Positions 33,990 to 42,321 of a stretch of 64,000 bases of DNA are shown here, piece by piece. Below the pieces are notes generated by a model. It had not been told where the DNA came from. It searched no databases and worked only from the letters and a program-made list of their open reading frames with translations. Position numbers and translations under genes: made by a program. This stretch comes from Acidovorax sp. YS12. GTDB lineage: Bacteria; Pseudomonadota; Gammaproteobacteria; Burkholderiales; Burkholderiaceae_C. The stretch lies in contig CP053915.1 in the NCBI GenBank assembly GCA_021496925.1, positions 2,108,001-2,172,000 on the forward strand, in the 5' to 3' direction. The stretch's first letter is position 1. The number at the start of each line of letters is the position of its first letter.

Positions 33990-34886
33990 TCACAGAACGT
34001 AGTGATCCACCAGCAGTGCCGCGAACAGCAGGCTCAGGTGGATCAGGGAAAAACGGAAGGTCTTGCGCGCCAGCGTATCGGAGTACCTGCGCCACAGCGC
34101 GAAGCCGTAGCCGCAGAAGCCCAGGCCCAGGAGCACCGCCGCAGCAAGGTAGATCCACGAGCTCATACCATACACAAAAGGCATGAGGCAGCCCGCGAAC
34201 AGGATCAAGGTATAGAGAAAGACCTGCAGGCGCGTGAATTCGTTCCCGTGCGTCACCGGCAGCATGGGCAGGCCGGACTTGCGGTAGTCCTCCACGCGGT
34301 ACAGCGCCAGGGCCCAGAAATGCGGCGGCGTCCACAGGAAGATGATGAGGAACAGGATCAGCGCCTCGGGCCCCACGTCCCCCGTCATGGCAGACCAGCC
34401 GAGCACCGGCGGCATGGCCCCGGAGGCGCCGCCGATGACGATGTTCTGCGGCGTCAGCGGCTTGAGCACCAGGGTGTAGACCACCGCGTAGCCAACGAAG
34501 GTGGCCAGCGTGAGCCACATGGTCAGCGGGTTCACCGCCCAGTACAGCAGGGCCGAGCCGGCCACGCACAGCAGGCTGGAGAACGCCAGCGCCTGCAGGC
34601 TCGTCAGCTCGCCCCGCGCCGTGGGGCGCCAGGCGGTGCGCTTCATGCGCGCGTCGATGCCGCGCTCCACCAGGCAGTTGAACGCCGCCGCCGCCCCGGC
34701 CACCAGCCAGATGCCCAGGCTGGCCAGCGCCATCAGCCCCCACTGGGCGCCCGAGGGCATGCCGGGCACGGCCAGCACCATGCCGATGAAGGCGCAGAAG
34801 ACGATGAGCTGCACCACGCGCGGCTTGGTCAGCACGTAGAACTGGGACAGCCGCGAAGGCAGCGACTGGGAGGCAACGGCACTCAT
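33990..34886 (-). CDS. ctaB: Protohaem IX farnesyltransferase (haem O synthase)
   Basis: 298 residues, nine or so membrane helices of the UbiA family. It converts haem B to haem O with farnesyl diphosphate. The first Asp-rich motif region is NCLVERGIDARMKRTAWRPT and the second is FLWTPPHFWALALYRVEDYR, followed by GLPMLPVTHG. The start overlaps the ctaA stop (ATGA). Together with CtaA it makes haem A for the oxidase encoded upstream. Confidence 0.96.
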   Translation of the reverse strand: MSAVASQSLPSRLSQFYVLTKPRVVQLIVFCAFIGMVLAVPGMPSGAQWGLMALASLGIWLVAGAAAAFNCLVERGIDARMKRTAWRPTARGELTSLQALAFSSLLCVAGSALLYWAVNPLTMWLTLATFVGYAVVYTLVLKPLTPQNIVIGGASGAMPPVLGWSAMTGDVGPEALILFLIIFLWTPPHFWALALYRVEDYRKSGLPMLPVTHGNEFTRLQVFLYTLILFAGCLMPFVYGMSSWIYLAAAVLLGLGFCGYGFALWRRYSDTLARKTFRFSLIHLSLLFAALLVDHYVL

Positions 34887-36049
34887 GCAGGAACTCGGTT
34901 CGCGCCCGCAGGCGCAAGGGAAACGGGGGCCGCGCGGCTGGCGCACAGCGTCCAGGCCAGCACCAGGGCCAGGGCCGCGGCGCCCCCGGTATGCAGCACG
35001 GCGGCCAGCAGCGGCCAGCCGAGCACGACGTTGGACAGCCCGGTGGCGAGCTGCAGCAGCGCCAGGCCGGCCAGCCAGCGCCGCTGCGGCCGCAGCGCGG
35101 GCACGCGCCCCAGCCGCCAGGCCAGCAGCAGCAGCGCCGCCAGCACGGCATAGGCGGCCAGCCGGTGCGCGTAGTGGATGGCCGTGAGCGCGGCGAACGG
35201 CAGATGGCTGCCATCGGGCAGCAGGCCCAGCGGGCGCCACAGCACGAAGGCCTCGTGCCACGCCATCTCGGGCCACCAGCTGCCCTGGCACTGCGGGAAG
35301 CTGCTGCAGGCCAGCACCGCGTAGTTGGTGCTGACCCAGCCGCCCAGCGCGATCTGCCCGGCCAGCAGAGCAGCGCACAGCCACAGCGCCGCGCGCAGGC
35401 CGCACGCCACCGGCACGGGTGCCACGCCCTGAACACGTTGCGCCTGGCGCACGGCCTGCACGCACAGCAGCACCAGCAGCACCACGCCACCGAGCAGGTG
35501 CAGGGTGACGATGGCGGGAAACAGCTTCATGGTCACGGTGAGCGCGCCAAAGGCGCCCTGCAGGCACACCCACACCAGGGTGGCCGTGGCCCACCAGGGG
35601 CTGGGCGCATCCGGCCCGCCGCGCTTGCGCTGGCGCCAGGCACCCACGGTGAGCGCGATGATGAGCACGCCCACCGCCGTGGCCAGGTAGCGGTGCACCA
35701 TCTCCACCCAGGCCTTGCCGTGCGTGACCGGGCCGGACGGCAGGGCCTGCTGGGCGGCGGCGATCTGCGGCTGGGCGCCAACCGGGCTGGCGTGGCCATA
35801 GCAGCCGGGCCAGTCGGGGCAGCCCAGGCCCGAGTCGGTCAAGCGCGTGAAGGCGCCGAACAGCACCAGGTCGAAGGTGAGGAACAGCGTGAGCAGGGCC
35901 AGCGCCTGCCAGCGCCGCACTGGCGCATCGTGCGGCGCATGGTGGCGGCTGCGCCAGTGCACCCAGGCCAGCGGCGCGAGCGCGATGGCCGCGCCCAGCA
36001 GCATCAGGCGCGCCAGCGGCGCCAGGTCGTACAGCGGCGGGGTGTCCAT
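34883..36049 (-). CDS. ctaA: Haem A synthase
   Basis: 388 residues from the ATG at 36049, which overlaps the upstream stop by one base. Eight membrane helices. CtaA oxidises haem O to haem A. Key features: TRLTDSGLGCPDWPGCYG with the conserved Cys pair, EMVHRYLATAVG, TLHLLGGVV, the second Cys pair region VLACSSFPQCQGSWWP, and AIHYAHRLAAY with a haem-ligand His. It is of the Cox15/CtaA type found in proteobacteria. Confidence 0.95.
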   Translation of the reverse strand: MDTPPLYDLAPLARLMLLGAAIALAPLAWVHWRSRHHAPHDAPVRRWQALALLTLFLTFDLVLFGAFTRLTDSGLGCPDWPGCYGHASPVGAQPQIAAAQQALPSGPVTHGKAWVEMVHRYLATAVGVLIIALTVGAWRQRKRGGPDAPSPWWATATLVWVCLQGAFGALTVTMKLFPAIVTLHLLGGVVLLVLLCVQAVRQAQRVQGVAPVPVACGLRAALWLCAALLAGQIALGGWVSTNYAVLACSSFPQCQGSWWPEMAWHEAFVLWRPLGLLPDGSHLPFAALTAIHYAHRLAAYAVLAALLLLAWRLGRVPALRPQRRWLAGLALLQLATGLSNVVLGWPLLAAVLHTGGAAALALVLAWTLCASRAAPVSLAPAGANRVPA

Positions 36050-36759
36050 CAGCGCCCCGGCGGGTCCCACGAGGCCGAGGCGCGCAGCAGGCGGTCAAGG
36101 TCGCGCCGCGCACGCACGGCGTCCTTGGCGTCCATGCGCGCGGGAAAGCGCAGCATCCAGTGCCCTTGCGGATCGACCACGTACAGGTGCTCGGCCAGCG
36201 CATGGCCCGACGCCGGGGCCAGCCAGCGCGCCAGCGCGGCGCCGTCCACGCGCAGCACGCGGGCGGGCTGCAAGGCGGGCCCGATGGCGGCAGGAATGGG
36301 CGCGCCGTCGGTGACAAGCCAGACCCAGTCCACCCGCTCCTTGTCCTTGCCCAGGCTCTCGCGCAACTGGCGCTGCAGGTACAGGTTGCCCTGGCACTGC
36401 GCATCGCAGGCGCCACCCGCCACGCTCACGAGCAGCCATTGCCCCTGCAGCGCCGCCAGGGGCTGCGTGCTGCCGTCGAGCGCCTGCGCGGCCATGGCGG
36501 GCATGGGGCGCTGCGGCTGCACCAGCTCGCCGTAGTTGCGCCGCCCTTCGGGCCGCACCACGTAGTAGGCAAAGTAGGAGGCAATCACGGGCGCGGCGCA
36601 GGCCAGCAGCACGCCGAGCATCTTCCAGCGGCCCTGGCGCGCGCGCTGCGCCGCCAGGGCTTCCTCGACCACGGGCAGGCTGTGCACGGTCAGCCCCAGG
36701 GGCTGCAAGCCGCTGCGCGCGCCAGCGTCAAGTGCGTCGGACGAATTGGAACCAGACAT
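36049..36759 (-). CDS. Membrane-anchored thioredoxin-like protein of the oxidase cluster
   Basis: 236 residues. One membrane helix at ~48-68 (MLGVLLACAAPVIASYFAYY) is followed by a periplasmic SCO-like/thioredoxin fold (GQWLLVSVAGGACDAQCQGN, LYVVDPQGHWMLRFPARMDA). The C-x3-C (C-D-A-Q-C) sits where SCO1 binds copper. Homologues occur at this position in oxidase clusters of Burkholderiales and are generally labelled as assembly proteins; a role in copper or thiol handling is inference. It overlaps the surf1 gene by 32 bp and ctaA by 1 bp. Confidence 0.75.
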   Translation of the reverse strand: MSGSNSSDALDAGARSGLQPLGLTVHSLPVVEEALAAQRARQGRWKMLGVLLACAAPVIASYFAYYVVRPEGRRNYGELVQPQRPMPAMAAQALDGSTQPLAALQGQWLLVSVAGGACDAQCQGNLYLQRQLRESLGKDKERVDWVWLVTDGAPIPAAIGPALQPARVLRVDGAALARWLAPASGHALAEHLYVVDPQGHWMLRFPARMDAKDAVRARRDLDRLLRASASWDPPGR

Positions 36760-37456
36760 AAAGCAGTGCCATCAGGCCGCAAAGCCCGAACCATTGGAAT
36801 GCGTAGCCGTAGTGCTTGTGCACGCCCGGCCCCACGGACGGCCAGTCGCGCAGCAGCCCTTCGCTGGGCGCGCCCGTCTGCACGACGGTCCAGGGTGCCA
36901 GGTCCAGCCCGGTGCGGGCGCGGAAGGCGTCGAGGTCGAGATTCTGCCGGATGGGCGAAGACCCTGGCTCAGCCGCGGCGGGCGCGAAGTCGTACAGGCG
37001 CGAAGGCGCGGCGGCCACGCGCCCGGCGATGCGCACCAGGCCTGTGGGCGTTTCCACCGGCGCCAGGCGCGTGCGCTCCTGGAAGTCGCGCGCAATCCAG
37101 CCGCGCTGGACCAGCACCACGCCGGGGCCGGGCTCGAGCCGCAGCGGCGTGAGCACGTAGAAGCCGGGCCGCCCCTGCATCTGCCGGTTGTCCAGGTACA
37201 CCGTGTGTTCTGCCTGCCAGCGGCCCTGCAGGTGCACGGCGCGATGCAGGCGATCGGGCGGCGCCAGCGCCTCGATGGCGGGCGCGCCATCGGCGGCGTC
37301 CTGCCGCGCCCGCGCGTCCATGGCCGCTTGCAGCGCCTCCTTCTGCGCGGCCCGGTCGAGCTGCCAGAACCCCAGGGACGCCGTGGCCAGCACCCCCGCC
37401 AGGGCAGCGGCCGTGACCAGAGCAAAGCGCCAGCGCGGAGAGACGGTGCGAAGCAT
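36728..37456 (-). CDS. SURF1-family cytochrome oxidase assembly protein
   Basis: 242 residues from the ATG at 37456. SURF1 proteins bind haem A and help insert it into subunit I. Two membrane helices bracket the domain: WRFALVTAAALAGVLATASL at the start and WFGLCGLMALLYVWFQFV at the end. Family motifs are LGFWQLDRAAQKEAL, GFYVLTPLRLEPGPGVVLVQ, RGWIARDF, and HYGYAFQWFGL. It lies between ctaE and the thioredoxin-like gene. Copy F of the dispersed repeat separates it from ctaE. Confidence 0.92.
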   Translation of the reverse strand: MLRTVSPRWRFALVTAAALAGVLATASLGFWQLDRAAQKEALQAAMDARARQDAADGAPAIEALAPPDRLHRAVHLQGRWQAEHTVYLDNRQMQGRPGFYVLTPLRLEPGPGVVLVQRGWIARDFQERTRLAPVETPTGLVRIAGRVAAAPSRLYDFAPAAAEPGSSPIRQNLDLDAFRARTGLDLAPWTVVQTGAPSEGLLRDWPSVGPGVHKHYGYAFQWFGLCGLMALLYVWFQFVRRT

Positions 37457-37471
37457 GTGGCCAGATACTAG

Positions 37472-37520
37472 CAAAAATGGCCTCCAGCGCTTACCAGACA
37501 AGCGCTGACAGCTATCAAAA
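37472..37520 (+). repeat. Dispersed ~48-bp repeat, copy F
   Basis: AAAAATGGCCTCCAGCGCTT, then CCAGACAAGCGCTGACAGCT and ATCAAAA. One of the best-matching copies; it fills the ctaE-surf1 gap. Confidence 0.88.
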
Positions 37521-37528
37521 GAGGAGTT

Positions 37529-38410
37529 TCAGAACCAGTACACCAGCAGGTACAGCCCCAGCCACACCACATCGACGAAGTGCCAGTACCACACGGCGCC
37601 CTCGAAGCCGAAGTGGCGCTGCGCGGTGAAGTGGCCGCTGTGCAGGCGCAGGGTGATGAACAGCAGCATCAGCATGCCTAGGAAGACGTGGAAGCCGTGG
37701 AAGCCGGTGAGCATGAAGAAGGTGGAGCCGAAGACGCCCGAGCTGAGCTTGAGGTTCAGTTCGGTGTAGAGGTGGTGGTACTCGTAGGCTTGCAGCACCA
37801 GAAACGCGGCCCCGAGCAGCACGGTGACCCACATGAGGCCGATGGTGCGCGCGCGCTGGCCCAGCCGCAGCGCGTGGTGGGCGATGGTGAGCGTGACGCC
37901 CGAGGTCAGCAGCAGCGCCGTGTTGATGGTCGGCAGCCACAGCGGCCCCACGGTCTGGAACGGCTCGACGATGCCTGCGGGCGACGCCGTGACGCCCACG
38001 CCGCTGCTCGGCCAGACCGCCTTGAAATCCGGCCACAGCAGCGCGTTGTCAAGATTGGCGAGCTGCGGCACCGAGTGCGCGCGCGCCCACCACAGGGCGG
38101 TGAAGAAGGCGCCGAAGAACATGACCTCGGAGAAGATGAACCAGCTCATGCTCCAGCGGTACGACAGGTCGATGCGCCGGCCGTACAGCCCGCCCTCGCT
38201 CTCGCGCGCGGCGTCGCGCATCCACTGGTACAGCACGAACAGCCACCAGGCCAGCCCCAGGCCCAGCGAATACGCGCCCCAACCATGGCCGTTGATCCAC
38301 ATGGTGGCGCCGAGGATGACGAAGAACAGGCCGCCCGCCGCCATGATGGGGTGGCGGGAGTCGGCGGGCACGTAGTAGTGCGGCGTTGCGCCGGGGGTGC
38401 TTGCACTCAT
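37529..38410 (-). CDS. ctaE: Cytochrome c oxidase subunit III
   Basis: 293 residues from the ATG at 38410, behind GAGAGGAG. Seven membrane helices. Typical parts are HYYVPADSRHPIMAAGGLFF, WSMSWFIFSEVMFFGAFFTA with the conserved Glu, YEYHHLYTELNLKLSSGVFG, and STFFMLTGFHGFHVFLGMLM. The WYWHFVDVVWLGLYLLVYW end is diagnostic. Subunit III stabilises the two catalytic subunits. Confidence 0.97.
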   Translation of the reverse strand: MSASTPGATPHYYVPADSRHPIMAAGGLFFVILGATMWINGHGWGAYSLGLGLAWWLFVLYQWMRDAARESEGGLYGRRIDLSYRWSMSWFIFSEVMFFGAFFTALWWARAHSVPQLANLDNALLWPDFKAVWPSSGVGVTASPAGIVEPFQTVGPLWLPTINTALLLTSGVTLTIAHHALRLGQRARTIGLMWVTVLLGAAFLVLQAYEYHHLYTELNLKLSSGVFGSTFFMLTGFHGFHVFLGMLMLLFITLRLHSGHFTAQRHFGFEGAVWYWHFVDVVWLGLYLLVYWF

Positions 38411-38433
38411 GTCTGCGCTCCTCTCATGTCCAT

Positions 38434-38634
38434 TCAAACGATCCACTTCACCAACGCGATCAGCCCGGCCACGAACAGCAGCAGGGCCACCAGGCCGACC
38501 AGCACGATGTGCAGCGGGTGCAGCTTCTCGATGTCCTGCTGGTAGGCGCTGTGCTGGCGCAGGCCGATGAGCGACCAGGCCACCGCCTGCACCGTGCGCA
38601 GGAACGAGCCCTTGCGTGGCGGCGGCGCGTTCAT
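38434..38634 (-). CDS. DUF2970 small membrane protein
   Basis: 66 residues with one C-terminal membrane helix (IVLVGLVALLLFVAGLIALV). The N-terminal part SFLRTVQAVAWSLIGLRQ matches DUF2970, a family found in oxidase clusters of betaproteobacteria. Function unknown, presumably oxidase assembly. It overlaps the ctaG stop by 4 bp and lies 23 bp before ctaE. Confidence 0.88.
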   Translation of the reverse strand: MNAPPPRKGSFLRTVQAVAWSLIGLRQHSAYQQDIEKLHPLHIVLVGLVALLLFVAGLIALVKWIV

Positions 38635-39227
38635 GACCCGGCCTCCGCGCCCGGCAAGGACACCGCCGCCTGCGGCGCGGGCAACGCGCGCCCGCCCACC
38701 TCGAAGAAGGTGTAGGACAGGGTGATGGTCTTGACGTCGTGCGAGATGCGCGGATCGACCACGAAGGTCACCGGCCACTGGCGCTTCTCGCCCGGGTCGA
38801 GCTGGTACTGGTTGAAGCAGAAGCACTCCAGCTTGTTGAAGTACGCCGCCGCCTGGCGTGGCGCGTAGCTGGGCACGGCCTGGGCGGCCATGCGGCGGTC
38901 CTGCACGTTCTGGAACTCGTACACCACGGTGGCGAGCTCCCCCGGGTGCACCTGCAAGGCCGGCTGCGCGGGCTTGAAGACCCAGGGGCCGTGCGCATTG
39001 GCGTCGAACTCGACGGTGATGGTGCGGCTGGTATCCACCTGGGTATTGGCGGGCTGCGCCGTGGCGTTGCCGGGCACCTGGCGCTCCGACAGGGCCAGGA
39101 TGTTGATGCCCGTGGCCTCGCAGATGCGCTGGTACAGCGGCACCAGCCCGTAGCCGAAGGCGAACATGCCCAGCGCCACCACGCCCAGCTTGGCCAGCAT
39201 CGCCCTGTTTTCGCGTGGCATGCCCAT
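38631..39227 (-). CDS. ctaG: Cytochrome c oxidase assembly protein CtaG/Cox11
   Basis: 198 residues with one N-terminal membrane helix (LGVVALGMFAFGYGLVPLYQ) and a periplasmic domain. It delivers copper to the CuB site of subunit I. The CFCF copper motif is in YFNKLECFCFNQYQL. Other conserved segments are YQRICEATGIN and DPRISHDVKTITLSYTFFEV. It is 9 bp from the small ORF that precedes it. Confidence 0.95.
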   Translation of the reverse strand: MGMPRENRAMLAKLGVVALGMFAFGYGLVPLYQRICEATGINILALSERQVPGNATAQPANTQVDTSRTITVEFDANAHGPWVFKPAQPALQVHPGELATVVYEFQNVQDRRMAAQAVPSYAPRQAAAYFNKLECFCFNQYQLDPGEKRQWPVTFVVDPRISHDVKTITLSYTFFEVGGRALPAPQAAVSLPGAEAGS

Positions 39228-39236
39228 GGTGCGCTC

Positions 39237-39332
39237 CTAGCTGCCCCAGGCCATCCTGGCGATGAAACCCAGGAAGAAGACCAGGGCCACGCTCGCCAGG
39301 ATCAGGGCCAGCCGCAGGTTGCTCTTTTCCAT
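39237..39332 (-). CDS. 31-residue membrane protein of the oxidase cluster
   Basis: A very short gene with a strong ribosome site (AAAGGAGG, 6 bases before ATG 39332). The product is a single membrane helix: MEKSNLRLALILASVALVFF, followed by LGFIARMAWGS. Similar tiny proteins sit between ctaD and ctaG in related bacteria and are called cytochrome oxidase small assembly proteins. It lies 13 bp after ctaD and 9 bp before ctaG. Confidence 0.85.
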   Translation of the reverse strand: MEKSNLRLALILASVALVFFLGFIARMAWGS

Positions 39333-39345
39333 GAGGGACCTCCTT

Positions 39346-40959
39346 TCAGCCGATCACGCGCGTGGCGCTGGCATCAAGCCTGGGCGGGGTGACGAAGGTG
39401 TGCGCGGGCGCGGGCGATGGCACTTCCCACTCCAGCCCCTCGGCGCCCTCCCACGGGCTTTGCGGCGCCTTCGGCCCGCGCCCGCGCATGGCGGGCAGGA
39501 TGATGGCGAGGAAGAAATACACCTGCATCAGCCCGAAGCCCAGGCCACCAATGGAAGCCACCATGTTGAAGTCGGCAAACTGCATGGGGTAGTCGGCATA
39601 GCGGCGCGGCATGCCCGCCAGCCCCAGGAAGTGCATGGGGAAGAAAGTGACGTTGAAGGTGATGAGCGAGCCCCAGAAATGGATGCGCCCGCGCGTCTCG
39701 CTGTACATCACGCCCGTCCACTTCGGCAGCCAGTAGTAGGCGCCCGAGAACAGCGCGAACAGCGAACCCGCCACCAGCACGTAGTGGAAATGCGCCACCA
39801 CGTAGTAGGTGTCCTGCAGTTGGATGTCCAGCGGCGCCATGGCCAGGATCAGCCCGGTGAAGCCGCCGATGGAGAACACGAAGATGAAGCCCACGGCGAA
39901 CAGCATGGGCGTCTCGAACGTCATCGAGCCGCGCCACATGGTGGCCACCCAGTTGAACACCTTCACGCCCGTGGGCACGGAGATCAGCATGGTGGCGTAC
40001 ATGAAGAACAGTTGCCCCGTCACCGGCATGCCGGTGGTGAACATGTGGTGCGCCCAGACGATGAACGACAGGATGGCGATGGACGAGGTGGCGTACACCA
40101 TGGAGGCGTAGCCGAACAGCTTCTTGCGGCTGAACACCGGCACCACCTGGCTGATGATGCCGAAGGCCGGCAGGATCATGATGTACACCTCGGGGTGGCC
40201 GAAGAACCAGAAGATGTGCTGGTACATCACCGGGTCGCCCCCGCCCGCGGCGCTGAAGAAGCTGGTGCCGAAGTGGCGGTCGGTCAGCGTCATGGTGATG
40301 GCGCCCGCCAGCACCGGCATGACGGCGATCAGCAGGTAGGCGGTGATGAGCCAGGTCCAGCAGAACATGGGCATCTTCATCAGCGTCATGCCCGGCGCGC
40401 GCATGTTCAGGATGGTGACGATGATGTTGATCGCCCCCATGATGGAGCTGGCCCCGAGGATGTGCAGCGAGAAGATGGCCGCGTCCATCGACGGGCCCAT
40501 CTGCAGCGACAGCGGCGCGTACAGCGTCCAGCCCGCCGCTGGCGCGCCGCCGGGCAGGAAGAACGAGCCCACCAGCAGCAGCGCCGCCGGCACCATGAGC
40601 CAGAAGCTGAAGTTGTTCATGCGCGCGAACGCCATGTCGGACGCGCCGATCTGCAGCGGAATCATCCAGTTCGCGAAGCCCACGAAGGCCGGCATGATGG
40701 CCCCGAACACCATGATGATGCCGTGCATGGTGGTGAGCTGGTTGAACATCTCGGGGTTGACGATCTGCAGCCCCGGCTGGAACAGCTCGGCGCGGATCAG
40801 CATGGCCAGCACGCCGCCCACCATCAGCATGGTGAAGGCGAACAGCATGTACAGCGTGCCGATGTCCTTGTGGTTGGTGGCGTAGAGCCAGCGGCGCCAG
40901 CCCGTGGGCGCAGGGTGGTGCGCGTCCGCGTGGCCATGGGTGTCCAGAACTGCGCTCAT
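39346..40959 (-). CDS. ctaD: Cytochrome c oxidase subunit I
   Basis: 537 residues from the ATG at 40959. Twelve membrane helices. It holds haem a and the haem a3-CuB site. Visible ligands and motifs: TTMHGIIMVFGAIMPAFVGF (haem a His), WFFGHPEVYIMILPAFGII (CuB His and the cross-linked Tyr), VWAHHMFTTG (CuB His pair), and YYVVAHFHYVLVAG (haem a and a3 His). The PEVY Glu and surrounding residues place it among the A-type oxidases. Located 16 bp downstream of ctaC. Confidence 0.98.
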   Translation of the reverse strand: MSAVLDTHGHADAHHPAPTGWRRWLYATNHKDIGTLYMLFAFTMLMVGGVLAMLIRAELFQPGLQIVNPEMFNQLTTMHGIIMVFGAIMPAFVGFANWMIPLQIGASDMAFARMNNFSFWLMVPAALLLVGSFFLPGGAPAAGWTLYAPLSLQMGPSMDAAIFSLHILGASSIMGAINIIVTILNMRAPGMTLMKMPMFCWTWLITAYLLIAVMPVLAGAITMTLTDRHFGTSFFSAAGGGDPVMYQHIFWFFGHPEVYIMILPAFGIISQVVPVFSRKKLFGYASMVYATSSIAILSFIVWAHHMFTTGMPVTGQLFFMYATMLISVPTGVKVFNWVATMWRGSMTFETPMLFAVGFIFVFSIGGFTGLILAMAPLDIQLQDTYYVVAHFHYVLVAGSLFALFSGAYYWLPKWTGVMYSETRGRIHFWGSLITFNVTFFPMHFLGLAGMPRRYADYPMQFADFNMVASIGGLGFGLMQVYFFLAIILPAMRGRGPKAPQSPWEGAEGLEWEVPSPAPAHTFVTPPRLDASATRVIG

Positions 40960-40975
40960 CTTCGGCTCCTCGCTC

Positions 40976-42145
40976 TTATTTCGCCCGCTGGGCCACGACC
41001 TCGGCGGGCTGCACCAGCTGGCCCGTGCGGTTGGACCAGGCATTCTTGGTGTATGTGACCACGGCCGCCAGGTCGGTGTCGCTCAGTGTTTTCCACGACG
41101 GCATGGCGCCATTGGCCGCGCCGCGCAGCACCACCTGCAGCTGCCTGGCATGGTCCTCATCACGCACGATGGCCGAGCCGTCCAGCGGCTTGATGGCGCC
41201 CGCGCCCTTGCCATTGGCCTGGTGGCAGGCGGCGCAATTGGCGGCGTACACCTTCTCGCCGCGCGGCAGGATGTCGGCCAGCGTCCAGACCTTGGCCGGG
41301 TCGTCCTGCTTGGCGGCGGCCTTTTTCTTCTCCTCGGCCACCCAGGCCGAATAGTCCTGCGCCGACAGCACGCGCACGTGGATGGGCATGTACGCATGCT
41401 CCTTGCCGCACAGCTCGGCGCACTGGCCGTAGTAGTCGCCCACGCGCTCGGCGCGGAACCAGGTGTCGCGCACGAAGCCGGGAATGGCATCCTGCTTGAT
41501 GCCGAAGGCCGGCACCATGAAGGAGTGGATCACATCGTTGGCCGTGGTGATCACGCGCACTTTCTTGTCCACCGGCACCACCAGCGGGTAGTCCACCTTC
41601 AGCAGATAGTCCGCGGGCGCGTTCGCCACGTTGCCACTGCTCGACATGGCGCGGTGGCTGCTGTCGAGCGTCGAGATATAGGCCAGCCCCTCGCCCTCGC
41701 CGCGCAGGTAGTCGTAGCCCCACTTCCACTGGTAGCCGGTGACCTTCACGGTCAGGTCGGCGTTCGTCGTGTCCTTCTGCGCCACCAGCACCTTGGTGGC
41801 GGGCAGCGCCATCAGGATGATGATGAGAAAGGGCACGATGGTCCAGGCCAGCTCCACCACCACCGACTCGTGGAAATTCGCCGCCTGGGCGCCGCGCGAC
41901 TTGCGGTGCTTCCAGATCGAGTAGAACATCACCGCGAACACGGCGACGAAGATCAGCGTGCAGATGACCAGCATCATCCAGTGCAGGAAGTGCTGCTCCT
42001 GCGCGATGCGCGTCACGGGTGGATGGAGGTTCAACTGGCGCACTGCAGGGCCGCCCGGCAGGTCCTGCACGGCATGTGCGACGCTGCTGGCCCAGGAGCC
42101 TGCCAGCAGCAGCCCAGTCGCCAGCATGTTGGAGATGGTGCTCAT
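40976..42145 (-). CDS. ctaC: Cytochrome c oxidase subunit II fused to cytochrome c (caa3 type)
   Basis: 389 residues from the ATG at 42145 with a GGGGGA ribosome site. A signal sequence and two membrane helices lead to the CuA domain: H207, then C242-A-E244-L-C246, H250 and M253. A C-terminal extension carries one c-type haem: C304-A-A-C-H308 with a likely Met ligand in NGAMPSW (M348). The fused cytochrome c takes electrons directly. It is the first gene of the cluster, which therefore runs ctaC-ctaD-small-ctaG-DUF2970-ctaE-surf1-...-sco1. Confidence 0.96.
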   Translation of the reverse strand: MSTISNMLATGLLLAGSWASSVAHAVQDLPGGPAVRQLNLHPPVTRIAQEQHFLHWMMLVICTLIFVAVFAVMFYSIWKHRKSRGAQAANFHESVVVELAWTIVPFLIIILMALPATKVLVAQKDTTNADLTVKVTGYQWKWGYDYLRGEGEGLAYISTLDSSHRAMSSSGNVANAPADYLLKVDYPLVVPVDKKVRVITTANDVIHSFMVPAFGIKQDAIPGFVRDTWFRAERVGDYYGQCAELCGKEHAYMPIHVRVLSAQDYSAWVAEEKKKAAAKQDDPAKVWTLADILPRGEKVYAANCAACHQANGKGAGAIKPLDGSAIVRDEDHARQLQVVLRGAANGAMPSWKTLSDTDLAAVVTYTKNAWSNRTGQLVQPAEVVAQRAK

Positions 42146-42221
42146 ATGTCCCCCGCCGGATAGCCCCTGCCCACATGCCACGGCGCCATGCCGGGAGAAG
42201 CTGCGTACGTTATATGAAAAT

Positions 42222-42242
42222 TGTAGCGCCCATTGCGCTACA
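42222..42242. promoter_or_regulatory. 21-bp dyad upstream of ctaC
   Basis: TGTAGCG-CCCATTG-CGCTACA is a perfect 7+7+7 inverted repeat, 77 bp before the ctaC start. A TATAAC-like -10 on the minus strand lies about 8 bp downstream (42213-42208). It may be an operator for the oxidase operon; the regulator is unknown. Confidence 0.45.
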
Positions 42243-42321
42243 TCATTGACAAGGGGAAATACTCGGTTTTCATTACCCCAGAATAGGGTTAAGGCGCAGG
42301 TGACTTGATGGACGACGCGCG

